A DNA stretch of 64,000 nucleotides from Thiothrix nivea DSM 5205 (GTDB lineage: Bacteria > Pseudomonadota > Gammaproteobacteria > Thiotrichales > Thiotrichaceae). Made by a program: the position numbers and the translations under genes. The stretch spans positions 871,693-935,692 of the forward strand of contig NZ_JH651384.1 of NCBI RefSeq assembly GCF_000260135.1, written 5' to 3'. This document shows positions 8,559-17,758 of this stretch, piece after piece (the stretch's first letter is position 1; every line of letters begins with the position of its first letter). The notes beneath the pieces are model-generated. The model was not told where the DNA came from. It did no database searches and was given only the letters and a program-made list of their open reading frames with translations.

Positions 8559-9773
8559 TCAGTCGGCCTTGCGGTAGAGGTGGAAGCCACCGTAGATAGC
8601 GGAGCGGTCTTGCTGGAACAGTTGCGCGGAGGTTTCGGCTTCGTACACAAACTGGCTGCGCAATTCGGCTGGCAATGCGGTTTCCAGTGGCGATTCGGCG
8701 GCAGCGGTGCGGAAGATGATGCGCGTACCCGGCTTGCCGACCCTTGCAACCTGCGTCCACAAACGGGTCAGCACTTCATCCGTCATCCAGTCCTGCGCAT
8801 CCAGGAACACAAAGCGGTCATAGCTGTGCGGTGGCTGCTGTTCGAGGAAGTCGATCATCGACCCCAAATGTGTATCCACCTTGCCCAACTGGCCGCGAAT
8901 ACCCTCATAATTTTCCACTTTCAGGTAATCAGGGATAGCCTGACGTTTTTCATGGTCATAGCTGTGGCTAAACCCTTGCCAAGCGAAATAGTTGTCCTGA
9001 ATCGGGAACTGGCAGGCAATGCGCTCCACCCGCTCACGGTATTGCCCAATCAGGTTGCCCTGCTCTTTCATCGCCTTGTACTGCTGCGGCGGGATGCCGA
9101 GGCTGAACACCGACACCGGCAGCTTGCCGAGGAATTTCACCAGCCGGTTGTCGAAGAACGGCGCGATGTGCTGGTTGAAAATGGCCTGCTGCTCATACAG
9201 GCTACTGGCCGTCAGCAGTTTGTCGGGCTGGTAGTTGGTAAAGCGCGCAATCCAGTGCAGCAAGCGCATGAAATAGCCAAAACGGGTATGCCGATACAAA
9301 CCGTCGCGGAACATATGGATACGCTTCTGGCCGAGGATGCTACGCCCCTGCCAGAAGCTCTCCAGTTCTTCCTCCAGATGCGGCTGGATGTGTTTATTGT
9401 AAAGCGCTACATTATTGTCACGGTCGGCATGGCCAAAGAAATCGTAAAAACTGGCATGATCCGGTAAATGTTTCATCGCTGCCAGTTTCAGGCGAGTCAA
9501 TGACAAATGGTACGGGTTCAAGTCAATCGCGGTGATGTGTGCCGGGTTGGCGGTCAGGTAATTCAGCACGTTACAGCCGCCGGAAGCAATCGTCAGCACC
9601 CGGCTTTCTTGCGTCAGTTGCAGCGCCTGCAAATCTACCGCTGGGTCTTCCCAAATCTGGTTGTAGATGAAACTGTTGAACCAGAATGAAAACAGCCGCT
9701 GTTGCATCCCCATCAGGGAAGTCGGGGCGTGCTGGTGTACGGCGTCGCGCAGTGCTTCGGAAATACCTGCCAT
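8559..9773 (-). CDS. btaA: Diacylglycerol 3-amino-3-carboxypropyltransferase BtaA
   Basis: A 404-residue DUF3419 family protein that transfers the aminocarboxypropyl group of S-adenosylmethionine to diacylglycerol, the committed step of betaine lipid synthesis. The SAM-binding segment is RVLTIASGGCNVLNYL followed by ITAIDLNPYH. The C-terminal part carries FVFLDAQDWM and IIFRTAAAES, typical of BtaA. Length matches bacterial BtaA of about 410 residues. It is the first gene of the btaA-btaB-plcP-like operon. Four Pho half-sites lie 49-88 bp upstream on its strand, so expression during phosphate limitation is expected. Confidence 0.92.
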   Translation of the reverse strand: MAGISEALRDAVHQHAPTSLMGMQQRLFSFWFNSFIYNQIWEDPAVDLQALQLTQESRVLTIASGGCNVLNYLTANPAHITAIDLNPYHLSLTRLKLAAMKHLPDHASFYDFFGHADRDNNVALYNKHIQPHLEEELESFWQGRSILGQKRIHMFRDGLYRHTRFGYFMRLLHWIARFTNYQPDKLLTASSLYEQQAIFNQHIAPFFDNRLVKFLGKLPVSVFSLGIPPQQYKAMKEQGNLIGQYRERVERIACQFPIQDNYFAWQGFSHSYDHEKRQAIPDYLKVENYEGIRGQLGKVDTHLGSMIDFLEQQPPHSYDRFVFLDAQDWMTDEVLTRLWTQVARVGKPGTRIIFRTAAAESPLETALPAELRSQFVYEAETSAQLFQQDRSAIYGGFHLYRKAD

Positions 9774-9821
9774 GAAAATCTCTCTGAATAACCAATTACC
9801 CCGGCAGGTTAGCGGTCAGGA

Positions 9822-9861
9822 ATGACTGAAAAGTGACGCTTCTGTGACGGAAATGTTACTC
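9822..9861 (-). promoter_or_regulatory. Pho box array upstream of btaA
   Basis: Read on the minus strand, four units occur at 11-bp spacing: GAGTAAC (9855-9861), CCGTCAC (9844-9850), GCGTCAC (9833-9839) and CAGTCAT (9822-9828). They match the PhoB half-site CTGTCAT/CTGTAAC and point toward btaA. Confidence 0.75.
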
Positions 9862-9879
9862 GTGCGCCACCCCCCTCGT

Positions 9880-9919
9880 TTGTAACTTTCCTGCAAAATA
9901 ACCGTCACACACCCGTCAT
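9880..9919 (+). promoter_or_regulatory. Pho box array upstream of olsB
   Basis: Units TTGTAAC (9880), CTGCAAA (9891), CCGTCAC (9902) and CCGTCAT (9913) occur at exact 11-bp spacing on the plus strand. The last two units match the PhoB half-site well and the second is weak. The array ends 44 bp before the olsB start and lies back-to-back with the btaA array. Confidence 0.72.
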
Positions 9920-9963
9920 TGATGCCTCCTAAGCTGGCAGGAATATTGATGAGGAGTACTTTC

Positions 9964-10767
9964 ATGACCGCTGCCATCCCTAACAACCACTGTTTGCGCC
10001 AGCCCATGCCACAACTGCGTGTCGAGTTGGCAGCCACCCCCGCCGACATTCTCGCCTCCCAACGTCTGCGCTATGCGATTTTTGCCCTGGAGCAAGGGGC
10101 GCAACTGGAAAGCGCTGCCGAGGGCATCGACCGCGACCATTACGATGACTATTGCCACCACCTGCTGGTACGCCGTCTGGATAATAATGAGGTGATTGGC
10201 TCCACCCGCATCCTGACCACACCGAATGCCCGCCGCGCTGGCAGTTTCTATTCAGAAAACGAATTCGACCTGCGCAACCTGTTCCCTAACCTGAGGGGTC
10301 ATGCAATTGAAATCGGGCGCACCTGCATCCACCCAGATTTCCGTAACGGAGCAGGTATCGGCATGTTATGGCTGGGGCTGGCGCAATTCATGGAAATGCA
10401 CAAGGTTGACTACATGTTCGGCTGCGCCAGCATCAGCATGAACGACGGTGGCGCGCAAGCATCCGCCATCATGCAGGCAGCCCGCGCCCACAACCTGTCA
10501 CCGGACAACTTCCGGGTACGCCCGCTGGTAAACCTGCTGCCGGTCGCGCCCTCCAGCAAGGTCAACATGCCGCCACTGCTGAAAGCCTACCTGAAACTGG
10601 GGGCCTGGGTGGCTGGCGAGCCGTGCCTCGACCCGGATTTCAATGTGGCTGATGTGTTCATCCTGCTGGACGTAAACAACCTCAATACCCGTTACCACCG
10701 CCACTTTGTGCAGGGCAGCATGCAACGCCACCCTGCCAGTGGTACTGACCTGGCAAAAGCGGCCTGA
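9964..10767 (+). CDS. olsB: OlsB-like ornithine N-acyltransferase
   Basis: A 267-residue GNAT-fold acyltransferase of the OlsB/hemolysin-like family, which transfers a 3-hydroxyacyl chain from acyl carrier protein to ornithine to form lyso-ornithine lipid. Recognisable segments are ASQRLRYAIFALEQG, IDRDHYDDYCHHL, EIGRTCIHPDFRNGAGI and the conserved FGCASISMND. AGGAG lies 7 bases before the ATG at 9964. The second enzyme, OlsA, is not adjacent. The Pho array upstream and the divergent betaine lipid operon fit a role in replacing phospholipids under phosphate shortage. The acyl acceptor is inferred and could be another amino acid. Confidence 0.82.
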   Translation: MTAAIPNNHCLRQPMPQLRVELAATPADILASQRLRYAIFALEQGAQLESAAEGIDRDHYDDYCHHLLVRRLDNNEVIGSTRILTTPNARRAGSFYSENEFDLRNLFPNLRGHAIEIGRTCIHPDFRNGAGIGMLWLGLAQFMEMHKVDYMFGCASISMNDGGAQASAIMQAARAHNLSPDNFRVRPLVNLLPVAPSSKVNMPPLLKAYLKLGAWVAGEPCLDPDFNVADVFILLDVNNLNTRYHRHFVQGSMQRHPASGTDLAKAA

Positions 10768-10772
10768 GAACA

Positions 10773-10794
10773 CGGGCGCAACGGCCCGGTTTTA
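10773..10794 (+). terminator. Possible terminator after olsB
   Basis: A CGGGC/GCCCG stem with loop GCAAC-G is followed by GTTTT, just after the olsB stop codon. The T run is short. Confidence 0.45.
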
Positions 10795-10956
10795 ATATGC
10801 CTGCCTTGCAAACAACCGCTCCAGCCGGTTATGCCAACGCCGTATCCGCTCAGCGGGCGGCGCAGCCGGTGTCATGTAACGCCGCCCCCTGCTTCCGTCC
10901 CGCAATAACAGGGAAAACTTGTCATCGTATTTACTGGTTTCAATGGCTGGATTCAT
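10792..10956 (-). CDS. Small 54-residue hypothetical protein
   Basis: A short open frame of 54 codons begins MNPAIETSKYDDK and ends RLFARQAY. It is basic, with Arg-rich stretches (RDGSRGRRY, ERIRRWHNRLERL), and has no membrane segment or signal peptide. GGAG lies 10 bases before the ATG. It fills the gap between the convergent end of olsB and nusB. I do not recognise the family. Its codon usage looks coding-like, but the evidence is limited to the frame, the ribosome binding site and the fit to an otherwise empty gap. Confidence 0.45.
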   Translation of the reverse strand: MNPAIETSKYDDKFSLLLRDGSRGRRYMTPAAPPAERIRRWHNRLERLFARQAY

Positions 10957-11088
10957 GCTAACTACACTCCTGTTTATCTATTTGCCGATATGCCCTTGGA
11001 AAGCATACTGCGCAGATGTGCAGAATATGTGTAGAGCCGATGGAAGGTTTTTGCATGGGGGCAACAGGGTTACGCCCATGAGGGGGGA

Positions 11089-11568
11089 TTATTTGCGTTT
11101 GCCAGGCACTTCCAATGGGCGTATGTCGGCAGCCACCTTGTCGAGAACGCCATTGATAAACTTGTGCGCCTGTTCTGCGCCGAACTTTTTCGCCAAATTG
11201 ACGTATTCGTTCACTACCACCTTGTAAGGGGTTTCGATATGGTTGAGCAGTTCGCAGGTCGCTACCCGCAGCACAGCATGTTCAATCGGGTCAACCTGAA
11301 ACAGCTTGCGGTCGAGGTGGGGGGCAATGCGACTTTCCAGTTCCTCGCCACCCTCAATCGCGCAGCGCAGCAGCTTGTGGAAAAACGCCGCATCCGATTT
11401 GCGGAATTCCGCCGCCAACTCGGGTTCTTCCTGAAAATACAGGTAGATTTCCTGAAACTCATTACCGGTGATCAGCCACTGGTAAGCGCCCTGCATGGCC
11501 AGCCGCCGCGCGACGCGACGACGGGCGATGAGTTGTTGCGCATCCGTGAGGGGTTTGCGTCCTGCCAT
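11089..11568 (-). CDS. nusB: Transcription antitermination factor NusB
   Basis: A 159-residue all-helical protein that binds boxA RNA with NusE (S10) in rRNA and phage-type antitermination complexes. The N-terminal ARRRVARRLAMQGAYQW is the RNA-binding arginine patch, and EHAVLRVATCELL and PYKVVVNEYVNLAKKFG are family hallmarks. The start at 11568 (MAGRKPLT) lies 8 bp after the ribH stop, with AGGA upstream. The longer in-frame extension overlaps ribH and is rejected. It is the last gene of the ribD-ribE-ribBA-ribH-nusB operon, an arrangement common in gammaproteobacteria. Confidence 0.95.
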   Translation of the reverse strand: MAGRKPLTDAQQLIARRRVARRLAMQGAYQWLITGNEFQEIYLYFQEEPELAAEFRKSDAAFFHKLLRCAIEGGEELESRIAPHLDRKLFQVDPIEHAVLRVATCELLNHIETPYKVVVNEYVNLAKKFGAEQAHKFINGVLDKVAADIRPLEVPGKRK

Positions 11569-11575
11569 GTTGTGC

Positions 11576-12052
11576 TTACTTCCTGATCTTGCGCAGCAGG
11601 GAAACCATTTCAATGGCTGACAGGGCAGCTTCCGCGCCCTTGTTGCCAGCTTTGGTGCCAGCGCGCTCAATGGATTGCTCGATAGTATCCGTGGTCAGGA
11701 CGCCGAAGATGACCGGCAGTTCATGGCTTAGGCCGACTTGCGCCAGACCTTTGGAGGCTTCACCTGCAACGTAATCAAAATGCGGGGTGCTGCCACGGAT
11801 GACTGCACCCAGTGCGATGATGGCGTCGTAATCACCGTTGGCGGCCATGGCCTGCGCTACCAGTGGCAGTTCGTATGCGCCGGGGACGCGCACTACATCG
11901 ATGTCTTCCTCTTTCACGCCGCCGTGACGTTTGAGGGCGTCAATCGCGCCTTGCAGCAGGCTTTCGACGATAAAACTGTTAAAACGCGCAACGACGATGC
12001 CGTATTTGGCTTCCTGTGGTGCAAAATCACCTTCGATGACATTGAAGCTCAT
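11576..12052 (-). CDS. ribH: Lumazine synthase RibH
   Basis: A 158-residue enzyme that condenses 5-amino-6-ribitylamino-uracil with 3,4-dihydroxy-2-butanone 4-phosphate to form 6,7-dimethyl-8-ribityllumazine. Conserved segments are [34 protein letters not shown] and [11 protein letters not shown]. The His in TPHFDYV is the usual catalytic residue. The ATG at 12052 is preferred to an upstream TTG. The Shine-Dalgarno sequence is weak. It is 49 bp downstream of ribBA in the riboflavin operon. Confidence 0.95.
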   Translation of the reverse strand: MSFNVIEGDFAPQEAKYGIVVARFNSFIVESLLQGAIDALKRHGGVKEEDIDVVRVPGAYELPLVAQAMAANGDYDAIIALGAVIRGSTPHFDYVAGEASKGLAQVGLSHELPVIFGVLTTDTIEQSIERAGTKAGNKGAEAALSAIEMVSLLRKIRK

Positions 12053-12100
12053 TGAAAATCCCAACTCGGTTTTTAAAGAATGGTGAAAGGGCGAGGGGTT

Positions 12101-13207
12101 TCACCCTTGTACATAATCCACAATTTCCAGCCCGAAGCCTGCAATCCCGTGGAAGCGTTTCGGCGCGCTCATGACCCGCATCCGGTGGACACCGAGATCA
12201 GACAGGATTTGCGCGCCAATGCCGTAGGTTTTTAGCTCAGCCGGTGAAGAGGATGCATTGTCCTGCACTTCGGGCTGGGATTCAAACCCTTTCAATTGTT
12301 TCAGCACATTTTGCGGCTGGATTTGCTCCCTGAGGATGACAATCACGCCCTTGCCTTCGTCGCTGATGCGTTTCATGGCGCTGCGCAGTGGCCAGCCACA
12401 GCCGGGTTCGCGCAAGGCCAGCAGGTCGCAGAGTTCATTTTCCAGATGCACACGCACCATCACATCATCACTGGCGGCAATATCACCCTTGACCAGCGCG
12501 AGATGTACGCTGTGTTTGGCCAGTTCCTGATAAGCGACCAAGTGGAACTGGCCGTGTTCGGTTTGCACTTCTTTCTCGAAAATGCGCTCAACCGTTTTTT
12601 CATTCTGCACCCGGTAGCGGATCAGGTCTTCGATCGTCCCCATCTTGAGGCCGTGCTTTTCGGCAAACACTTCCAGGTCGGGGCGGCGCGCCATGGTGCC
12701 GTCTTCGTTGAGGATTTCAACGATGGTGGCGGCAGGCTCGAAACCCGCCAAGCGCGCCAGATCGCAACCGGCTTCGGTATGGCCAGCACGGGTCAGCACC
12801 CCGCCCGGCTGCGCCATCAGCGGGAAAATGTGCCCCGGCTGTTCAATATCGGCAGGGACTGCATTCGGCGCTACCGCTGTGCGGATAGTATGCGCCCGGT
12901 CGTAAGCGGAAATGCCGGTGGTGACACCTTCCGCCGCTTCGATGGAAATGGTGAAGTTGGTGCGGTGTGATTCATCGGTGGCGGAAATCATCAGCGGCAG
13001 GTTCAATTGCTTGCAACGCTCGCGGGTCAGGGTCAGGCACACCAGCCCTCGCCCTTCCTTGACCATGAAATTGATGTCTTCCGGCTTGGTCAGGGAGGCA
13101 ACCATCAGCAGGTCGCCTTCGTTTTCGCGGTCTTCATCGTCGACAATGACGACCATTTTGCCTTCAGCAAGGTCTTTTAGAATCTCTTCTGTGGTGTTGA
13201 ATTGCAT
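12101..13207 (-). CDS. ribBA: DHBP synthase RibB fused to degenerate RibA domain
   Basis: A 368-residue protein. Residues 1-200 are 3,4-dihydroxy-2-butanone 4-phosphate synthase, which converts ribulose 5-phosphate: VDDEDRENEGDL, TAVAPNAVPADIEQPGHIFPL and RAGHTEAGCDL. Residues 205-368 align with GTP cyclohydrolase II, but the three zinc cysteines are missing: only LCDLLALREPGCG remains where C-x10-C-x-C is expected. The HRQEGRGIGL segment is also replaced. The second half is therefore probably not a cyclohydrolase, and a true ribA should exist elsewhere. Its C-terminal tail GFGLEIVDYVQG is still family-like. It lies 6 bp after ribE. Confidence 0.93.
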   Translation of the reverse strand: MQFNTTEEILKDLAEGKMVVIVDDEDRENEGDLLMVASLTKPEDINFMVKEGRGLVCLTLTRERCKQLNLPLMISATDESHRTNFTISIEAAEGVTTGISAYDRAHTIRTAVAPNAVPADIEQPGHIFPLMAQPGGVLTRAGHTEAGCDLARLAGFEPAATIVEILNEDGTMARRPDLEVFAEKHGLKMGTIEDLIRYRVQNEKTVERIFEKEVQTEHGQFHLVAYQELAKHSVHLALVKGDIAASDDVMVRVHLENELCDLLALREPGCGWPLRSAMKRISDEGKGVIVILREQIQPQNVLKQLKGFESQPEVQDNASSSPAELKTYGIGAQILSDLGVHRMRVMSAPKRFHGIAGFGLEIVDYVQG

Positions 13208-13213
13208 GGGGTC

Positions 13214-13876
13214 TCACTTCATAAAGCCGTGTTCGGCGAGGAATGCTTCGGTAATACCGCTACCGGCTGTGGGTTGTGCTGCTTTCTCGCCCAACAGCAG
13301 GCGTTCGAGGTAACGGGCGATAACATCCACCTCCAGATTAACCTTTGAACCGCTGCGGTAGTCGGCGATGATGGTTTCCTGCAAGGTGTGTGGCACAATG
13401 TTGAGTTCAAAGCTGCTGCCGTCGACCTTGTTGACAGTCAGGCTAGTGCCGTCCACCGTAATCGAGCCTTTGGCGGCAATGTATTTGGCAAGGTTATCCG
13501 GTGCGCGGATGCTGAAGCGCACGGAACGCGCATCGTCGTGGCGGCTGATGACTTCGCCCAGCCCATCCACATGCCCACTGACCAGATGGCCGCCGAGACG
13601 GGTTTGCAGGGTCAGGGCTTTTTCCAGATTGACTTTGGAACCACGATTGAGGTTGCCGAGGCTGGTCAGCGACAGGGTTTCGCGCGAAACGTCGGCGCTG
13701 AAACTGCTGCTGTCGAACTCAATGGCGGTCAGGCATACGCCGTTGACGGCAATACTGTCACCCAGCGCCACGTCACCCATGTCCAGTTTGCCGGTGGCAA
13801 TGGTCAGGCGCAGGTCGCCGCCCTTGGGTTGCATGTCGCGGACAGTACCGATGGATTCGATGATTCCGGTAAACAT
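13214..13876 (-). CDS. ribE: Riboflavin synthase alpha subunit
   Basis: A 220-residue enzyme that dismutates two lumazine molecules to riboflavin. It shows the internal duplication of two barrel domains: MFTGIIESIG with VNGVCLTA in the first half, and GSITVDGTSLTVN with NIVPHTLQET in the second. Length is normal for the family. It lies 15 bp after ribD. In some naming schemes this gene is ribC. Confidence 0.95.
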   Translation of the reverse strand: MFTGIIESIGTVRDMQPKGGDLRLTIATGKLDMGDVALGDSIAVNGVCLTAIEFDSSSFSADVSRETLSLTSLGNLNRGSKVNLEKALTLQTRLGGHLVSGHVDGLGEVISRHDDARSVRFSIRAPDNLAKYIAAKGSITVDGTSLTVNKVDGSSFELNIVPHTLQETIIADYRSGSKVNLEVDVIARYLERLLLGEKAAQPTAGSGITEAFLAEHGFMK

Positions 13877-13891
13877 TGGGGTTGTTCTCTT

Positions 13892-15007
13892 TCAGCTCAG
13901 GCTGGCAATAATACGCCAATCCTGCCCTATTGCGCGAATATCCCGAATGGTAAGGGCAAGCCGATCCTGCATGTGGGCAATATGCGGCAGGTTGAACAGG
14001 GCGCGGGCGCTGGAACCCATTAGGTGGGGAGCCATGTAGATGACCAGTTCGTCGGCAAACCCTTGTTCTACCAAAGCACCGGCGAGGGTTGCGCCTGCTT
14101 CTACATGGACTTCGGTGATGCCATCCTCGACCAGCGCGGTCATCACTTCGGACAGATGGAGCTTTTTGGCATCAAACCGACGGACTTTTGCGCCAACTTG
14201 TTCCAGTTGGGCAATTTTATCGTCGTTCGCGCTACAGGTGTAAATGAGGGTTTCACCGGGGATGTTAAGCAGCCTTGCATCCGGGGGGAAACGCAGTTCT
14301 GAATCCAGAACTACCCTGATCGGCTGACGAACTTCTCCTTGAATTCCCAGTGCTTCGGCTGTCAGACGCACATTCAGTGAGGGATCATCCGCCAAAACAG
14401 TACCGATACCAGTGAGGATTGCACCCGCCTGCGCGCGTAGAAATTGCACGTCACGGCGGGCTGCATCGCCAGTAACCCACACACTTTCGCCGGATTCCAT
14501 GGCGGTGCGCCCGTCCAGGCTCATGGCCATTTTCAAGCGGATGTAGGGGCGGTTACGTTCCATTCTGGAAATGAATCCGGGGTTGAGGGCGCGGGCTTCG
14601 CTTTCCAACAGGCCGGATGCAGTTTCGATACCGGCTACCTGCAACAGCTTCAGGCCGTTACCGGCCACCAGTGGGTTGGGGTCGACCATGGCAGTGACTA
14701 CCCGTTTTACTCCGGCTTGTACCAGCGCATTGGCGCAAGGCGGGGTTCGACCATGGTGGGAACAGGGTTCCAGCGTGACGTAAGCGGTTGCGCCATGGGC
14801 AGCTTCACCCGCCCTGCGCAGGGCGTGGACTTCGGCGTGCGGTTCCCCCGCCCGTTCGTGCCAGCCTTCGCCGACAATCTGGACATTGCGCACGATAACG
14901 CAGCCTACGCGGGGATTGGGGTGGGTAGTGTAAAGGCCGCGCCGCGCCAGTTGCAGCGCCCTCGCCATGCAGCGGTGATCGTCAGCAGAAAACCCGGAAT
15001 CGCTCAT
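13892..15007 (-). CDS. ribD: Bifunctional deaminase/reductase RibD
   Basis: A 371-residue enzyme. The N-terminal cytidine-deaminase-like domain has zinc ligands in PHAEVHAL and [13 protein letters not shown] and deaminates the pyrimidine intermediate. The C-terminal reductase domain begins near [17 protein letters not shown], includes [16 protein letters not shown], and reduces the ribosyl chain. The start overlaps the nrdR stop by 4 bases (ATGA), indicating translational coupling. Confidence 0.95.
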   Translation of the reverse strand: MSDSGFSADDHRCMARALQLARRGLYTTHPNPRVGCVIVRNVQIVGEGWHERAGEPHAEVHALRRAGEAAHGATAYVTLEPCSHHGRTPPCANALVQAGVKRVVTAMVDPNPLVAGNGLKLLQVAGIETASGLLESEARALNPGFISRMERNRPYIRLKMAMSLDGRTAMESGESVWVTGDAARRDVQFLRAQAGAILTGIGTVLADDPSLNVRLTAEALGIQGEVRQPIRVVLDSELRFPPDARLLNIPGETLIYTCSANDDKIAQLEQVGAKVRRFDAKKLHLSEVMTALVEDGITEVHVEAGATLAGALVEQGFADELVIYMAPHLMGSSARALFNLPHIAHMQDRLALTIRDIRAIGQDWRIIASLS

Positions 15008-15516
15008 GACTTGCCAGGAGTGGATGGCAGCAGGTCGATTTGCCGTTTGCGCTGCTCGGGGCCGGGGTCATTTTCCAGCCGCTCAATCATGCTACGGAAC
15101 TCTTCGATGTCGTTGAAACGCCGGTAGACAGAGGCGAAACGCACGTAGGCCACTTCATCCAGTTGGCGCAGCGCATTCATCACCAGTTCGCCGATGATGG
15201 AGGAGGCGATTTCGCGTTCGCCGCTGATGAGGATTTCTTTACGGATATGATTAAGTGCTGCCTCAATATTTTCGATCGAAACCGGGCGTTTTTCCAGCGC
15301 ACGCATGATACCACCACGCAACTTTTCGTCGTTGAATGGCTCACGCGCAGCATTGGACTTGATGACGCGCGGCATAGTGAGTTCTGCCACTTCGTAAGTG
15401 GTGAAACGCTCATCACAGGCCAAACAACGGCGGCGACGGCGTACCTGATCGCCTTCGTTGGCGAGCCGTGAATCCACGACCCGCGTATCATCCGTTCCGC
15501 AAAAGGGGCAGCGCAT
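15004..15516 (-). CDS. nrdR: Transcriptional repressor NrdR
   Basis: A 170-residue ATP-cone repressor of ribonucleotide reductase genes. The N-terminal zinc ribbon has [11 protein letters not shown] and [14 protein letters not shown], with two Cys pairs. The ATP-cone domain follows ([24 protein letters not shown] split across it, then [13 protein letters not shown]). Length is typical. nrdR upstream of ribD is a widespread gammaproteobacterial arrangement. It lies 4 bp after glyA. Confidence 0.95.
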   Translation of the reverse strand: MRCPFCGTDDTRVVDSRLANEGDQVRRRRRCLACDERFTTYEVAELTMPRVIKSNAAREPFNDEKLRGGIMRALEKRPVSIENIEAALNHIRKEILISGEREIASSIIGELVMNALRQLDEVAYVRFASVYRRFNDIEEFRSMIERLENDPGPEQRKRQIDLLPSTPGKS

Positions 15517-15520
15517 CAGC

Positions 15521-16798
15521 TCAGGCCGGGTGGTCGCCGAATGAGGTGGAGACGTAAACCGGGAAACGGGCGCAAATGTCCAGCACCTGGCCTTTTACGC
15601 GCCCAATGGTGGCAACGTCTTCGATATTGTCCAGCACATCCGCCATCCAGTTTGCCAAGTGTTCGCACTCGGCTTCCTTGAAACCACGGGTGGTGATGGC
15701 TGGCGTACCAACGCGGATACCGCTGGTGACGAATGGGGATTGCGGGTCATTTGGCACGGAGTTCTTGTTGACCGTGATATTGGCCGCGCCTAGCGCCGCA
15801 TCCGCCGCCTTACCGGTGATGCCCTTGGCAATCAGGTCGACCAGCATCAGGTGGTTATCCGTACCACCGGAAACAATTTTGTAACCACGGGCAATCAGGG
15901 TGTCTGCCATGACTTTGGCATTTTTGGCAACCTGCTGCTGGTAAGTCTTGAATTCAGGTTCCAGCGCTTCCTTGAAGGCAACAGCCTTGGCAGCAATGAC
16001 ATGCATCAGCGGGCCACCCTGGATACCGGGGAATACCAGCGAGTTAAATTTCTTTTCCAGATCAGGGTTGGATTTGGCAAGGATGATGCCACCACGCGGG
16101 CCACGCAGGGTCTTGTGGGTAGTGGAGGTGGTGACATCCGCAATCTGTACCGGGCTTGGGTAAACAGCGGCTGCAATCAGGCCAGCGACATGCGCCATGT
16201 CGACCATCAGGTATGCACCCACCTTGTCGGCGATTTCGCGGAACTTGTTCCAGTCAATGATCCGGGAATAGGCAGAAAAACCTGCCACGATCATTTTGGG
16301 CTGGTGTTCAACCGCCAAACGCTCGACTTCTGCATAGTCGATGTAACCTTCATCCGTGATGCCATACTGGACAGCATTGTAGATTTTACCGGAGAAATTG
16401 ACTTTTGCGCCATGGGTCAGATGACCGCCGTGGGCAAGACTCATGCCCAGCACAGTATCGCCCGGGTTCAGCAAGGCCATATAAACGGCAGCGTTAGCCT
16501 GGGAACCGGAGTGCGGCTGCACATTGGCGTAATCCGCGCCGAATAGCTCCTTCACACGGTCAATGGCTAGCTGCTCAGCCTTGTCGACGTATTCGCAGCC
16601 GCCATAATAACGTTTGGAGGGGTAGCCTTCAGCGTACTTGTTGGTCAATACTGAACCTTGTGCTTCCATCACCCGTGGGCTGGCGTAGTTTTCGGAAGCA
16701 ATCAGTTCAATGTGTTCTTCCTGGCGACGTACCTCATGCTGGATAGCATCCCACAATTCATCGTCATAACCTGCAATTTTCATCTGGCTGGAAAACAT
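15521..16798 (-). CDS. glyA: Serine hydroxymethyltransferase GlyA
   Basis: A 425-residue PLP enzyme that interconverts serine and glycine with tetrahydrofolate. Conserved segments include [35 protein letters not shown], and the PLP lysine in [16 protein letters not shown]. The ATG at 16798 has AGGAGA 8 bases upstream. It is the first gene of the glyA-nrdR-rib operon. Confidence 0.97.
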   Translation of the reverse strand: MFSSQMKIAGYDDELWDAIQHEVRRQEEHIELIASENYASPRVMEAQGSVLTNKYAEGYPSKRYYGGCEYVDKAEQLAIDRVKELFGADYANVQPHSGSQANAAVYMALLNPGDTVLGMSLAHGGHLTHGAKVNFSGKIYNAVQYGITDEGYIDYAEVERLAVEHQPKMIVAGFSAYSRIIDWNKFREIADKVGAYLMVDMAHVAGLIAAAVYPSPVQIADVTTSTTHKTLRGPRGGIILAKSNPDLEKKFNSLVFPGIQGGPLMHVIAAKAVAFKEALEPEFKTYQQQVAKNAKVMADTLIARGYKIVSGGTDNHLMLVDLIAKGITGKAADAALGAANITVNKNSVPNDPQSPFVTSGIRVGTPAITTRGFKEAECEHLANWMADVLDNIEDVATIGRVKGQVLDICARFPVYVSTSFGDHPA

Positions 16799-16952
16799 GC
16801 CGCATTTCTCCTGCGCATTGGAAGCTAAAAAAGCGTTGTATCATACCACCCTTTTTCACCTCAACATATGGTGTATTGCGGCTGATATAACAACACGATT
16901 TGGTAATGCTGGCATGGTGCTGAGCCGGGCAGGATCAGCCCCGCCCGGCAGT

Positions 16953-17579
16953 TTACTGCGCGTTGCCGGAAGCGCCGGATTCAGGTGTACTGCCCGCAGG
17001 TGGCAAAGCAGGCTCTGCCTCAGGACTGCTGCCATATTTTTTAGCAAAAATGACGGATGGCTCGCCGCTACGGTTGTAGAAATGCAGGGTATTACCGACC
17101 TGTTCAACGCTGCCCGCACGTTGCAAAGTACGGATGTAACTGCCTTCCCAGTCGCCGACATTGATCGTTGGCATCCCAGGCGCAGGGCGCAGGACGGGAC
17201 ATCCATCCTGACCCTTGGCTATCTTGTTGATCTTGAAGCCAGTATGGCCAACCCGCTGGAAATTGGCGTCATACTGATTGCATCCGCCGAACCCATTGAG
17301 GTCGTTTTCCCCGACTAACATGGTGATTTCAAGCTCCTGCGGAACCTGGTTACCGTAAACGGAGAGCAAACGCCAGCGCGTGCCCAGCAAGGAGGGGCCG
17401 CCACTATTGAGAGGGCAAGCTCCCTCTGGCAGTGCTGTAACGCCAGCACTATTAGCGGCAGGGGGGGGAGTAGCTGACGTTTCCGCAAGCACTTGGGTAC
17501 TGAGCAAAACCAGGGGCAGCATGAGCAGCGCCCGGCGCGCATGGACAAACAAACCTGAGCTAGTGTGATTCATTTTCAT
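16953..17579 (-). CDS. Exported META-domain protein
   Basis: A 208-residue protein with a signal peptide (basic start, hydrophobic LLMLPLVLLSTQ, cleavage near VLA-E). A Pro/Ala-rich spacer leads to one META domain (HslJ-like) with LLGTRWRLLSVYG and LNGFGGCNQYDANF. It has a low-complexity Pro/Ser/Gly tail. META-domain proteins are envelope-associated; HslJ of E. coli is linked to heat stress and novobiocin resistance. The exact role here is unknown. GAGGGAAC precedes the start. Confidence 0.75.
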   Translation of the reverse strand: MKMNHTSSGLFVHARRALLMLPLVLLSTQVLAETSATPPPAANSAGVTALPEGACPLNSGGPSLLGTRWRLLSVYGNQVPQELEITMLVGENDLNGFGGCNQYDANFQRVGHTGFKINKIAKGQDGCPVLRPAPGMPTINVGDWEGSYIRTLQRAGSVEQVGNTLHFYNRSGEPSVIFAKKYGSSPEAEPALPPAGSTPESGASGNAQ

Positions 17580-17758
17580 TGGGTTCCCTCGATAGTTGGC
17601 AGTGATTGTATGGGGCTGATTGGCAGAATCTAACGCACGCTACGTTGGGTTTCTGCGGGTTGTGGTTTACATGTCACGTCCGTAAAGTATAGAAATAATG
17701 TTCGTCTTTCACCATATCGAATATTTTCTGACCCTGATTGTTGGTTTTATACAACATG
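17580..17758. other. Intergenic gap with no recognised element
   Basis: The 179 bp between the META-domain gene and the histidine phosphatase gene hold no frame with a credible start, no clear hairpin with a T run and no repeat that I recognise. It probably contains the META-domain gene promoter. Confidence 0.4.

Noticed and set aside
13877-16952. FMN riboswitch for the riboflavin genes
   Set aside because: The rib genes are packed behind glyA and nrdR with gaps too short for the aptamer, and none of the conserved segments is visible upstream.
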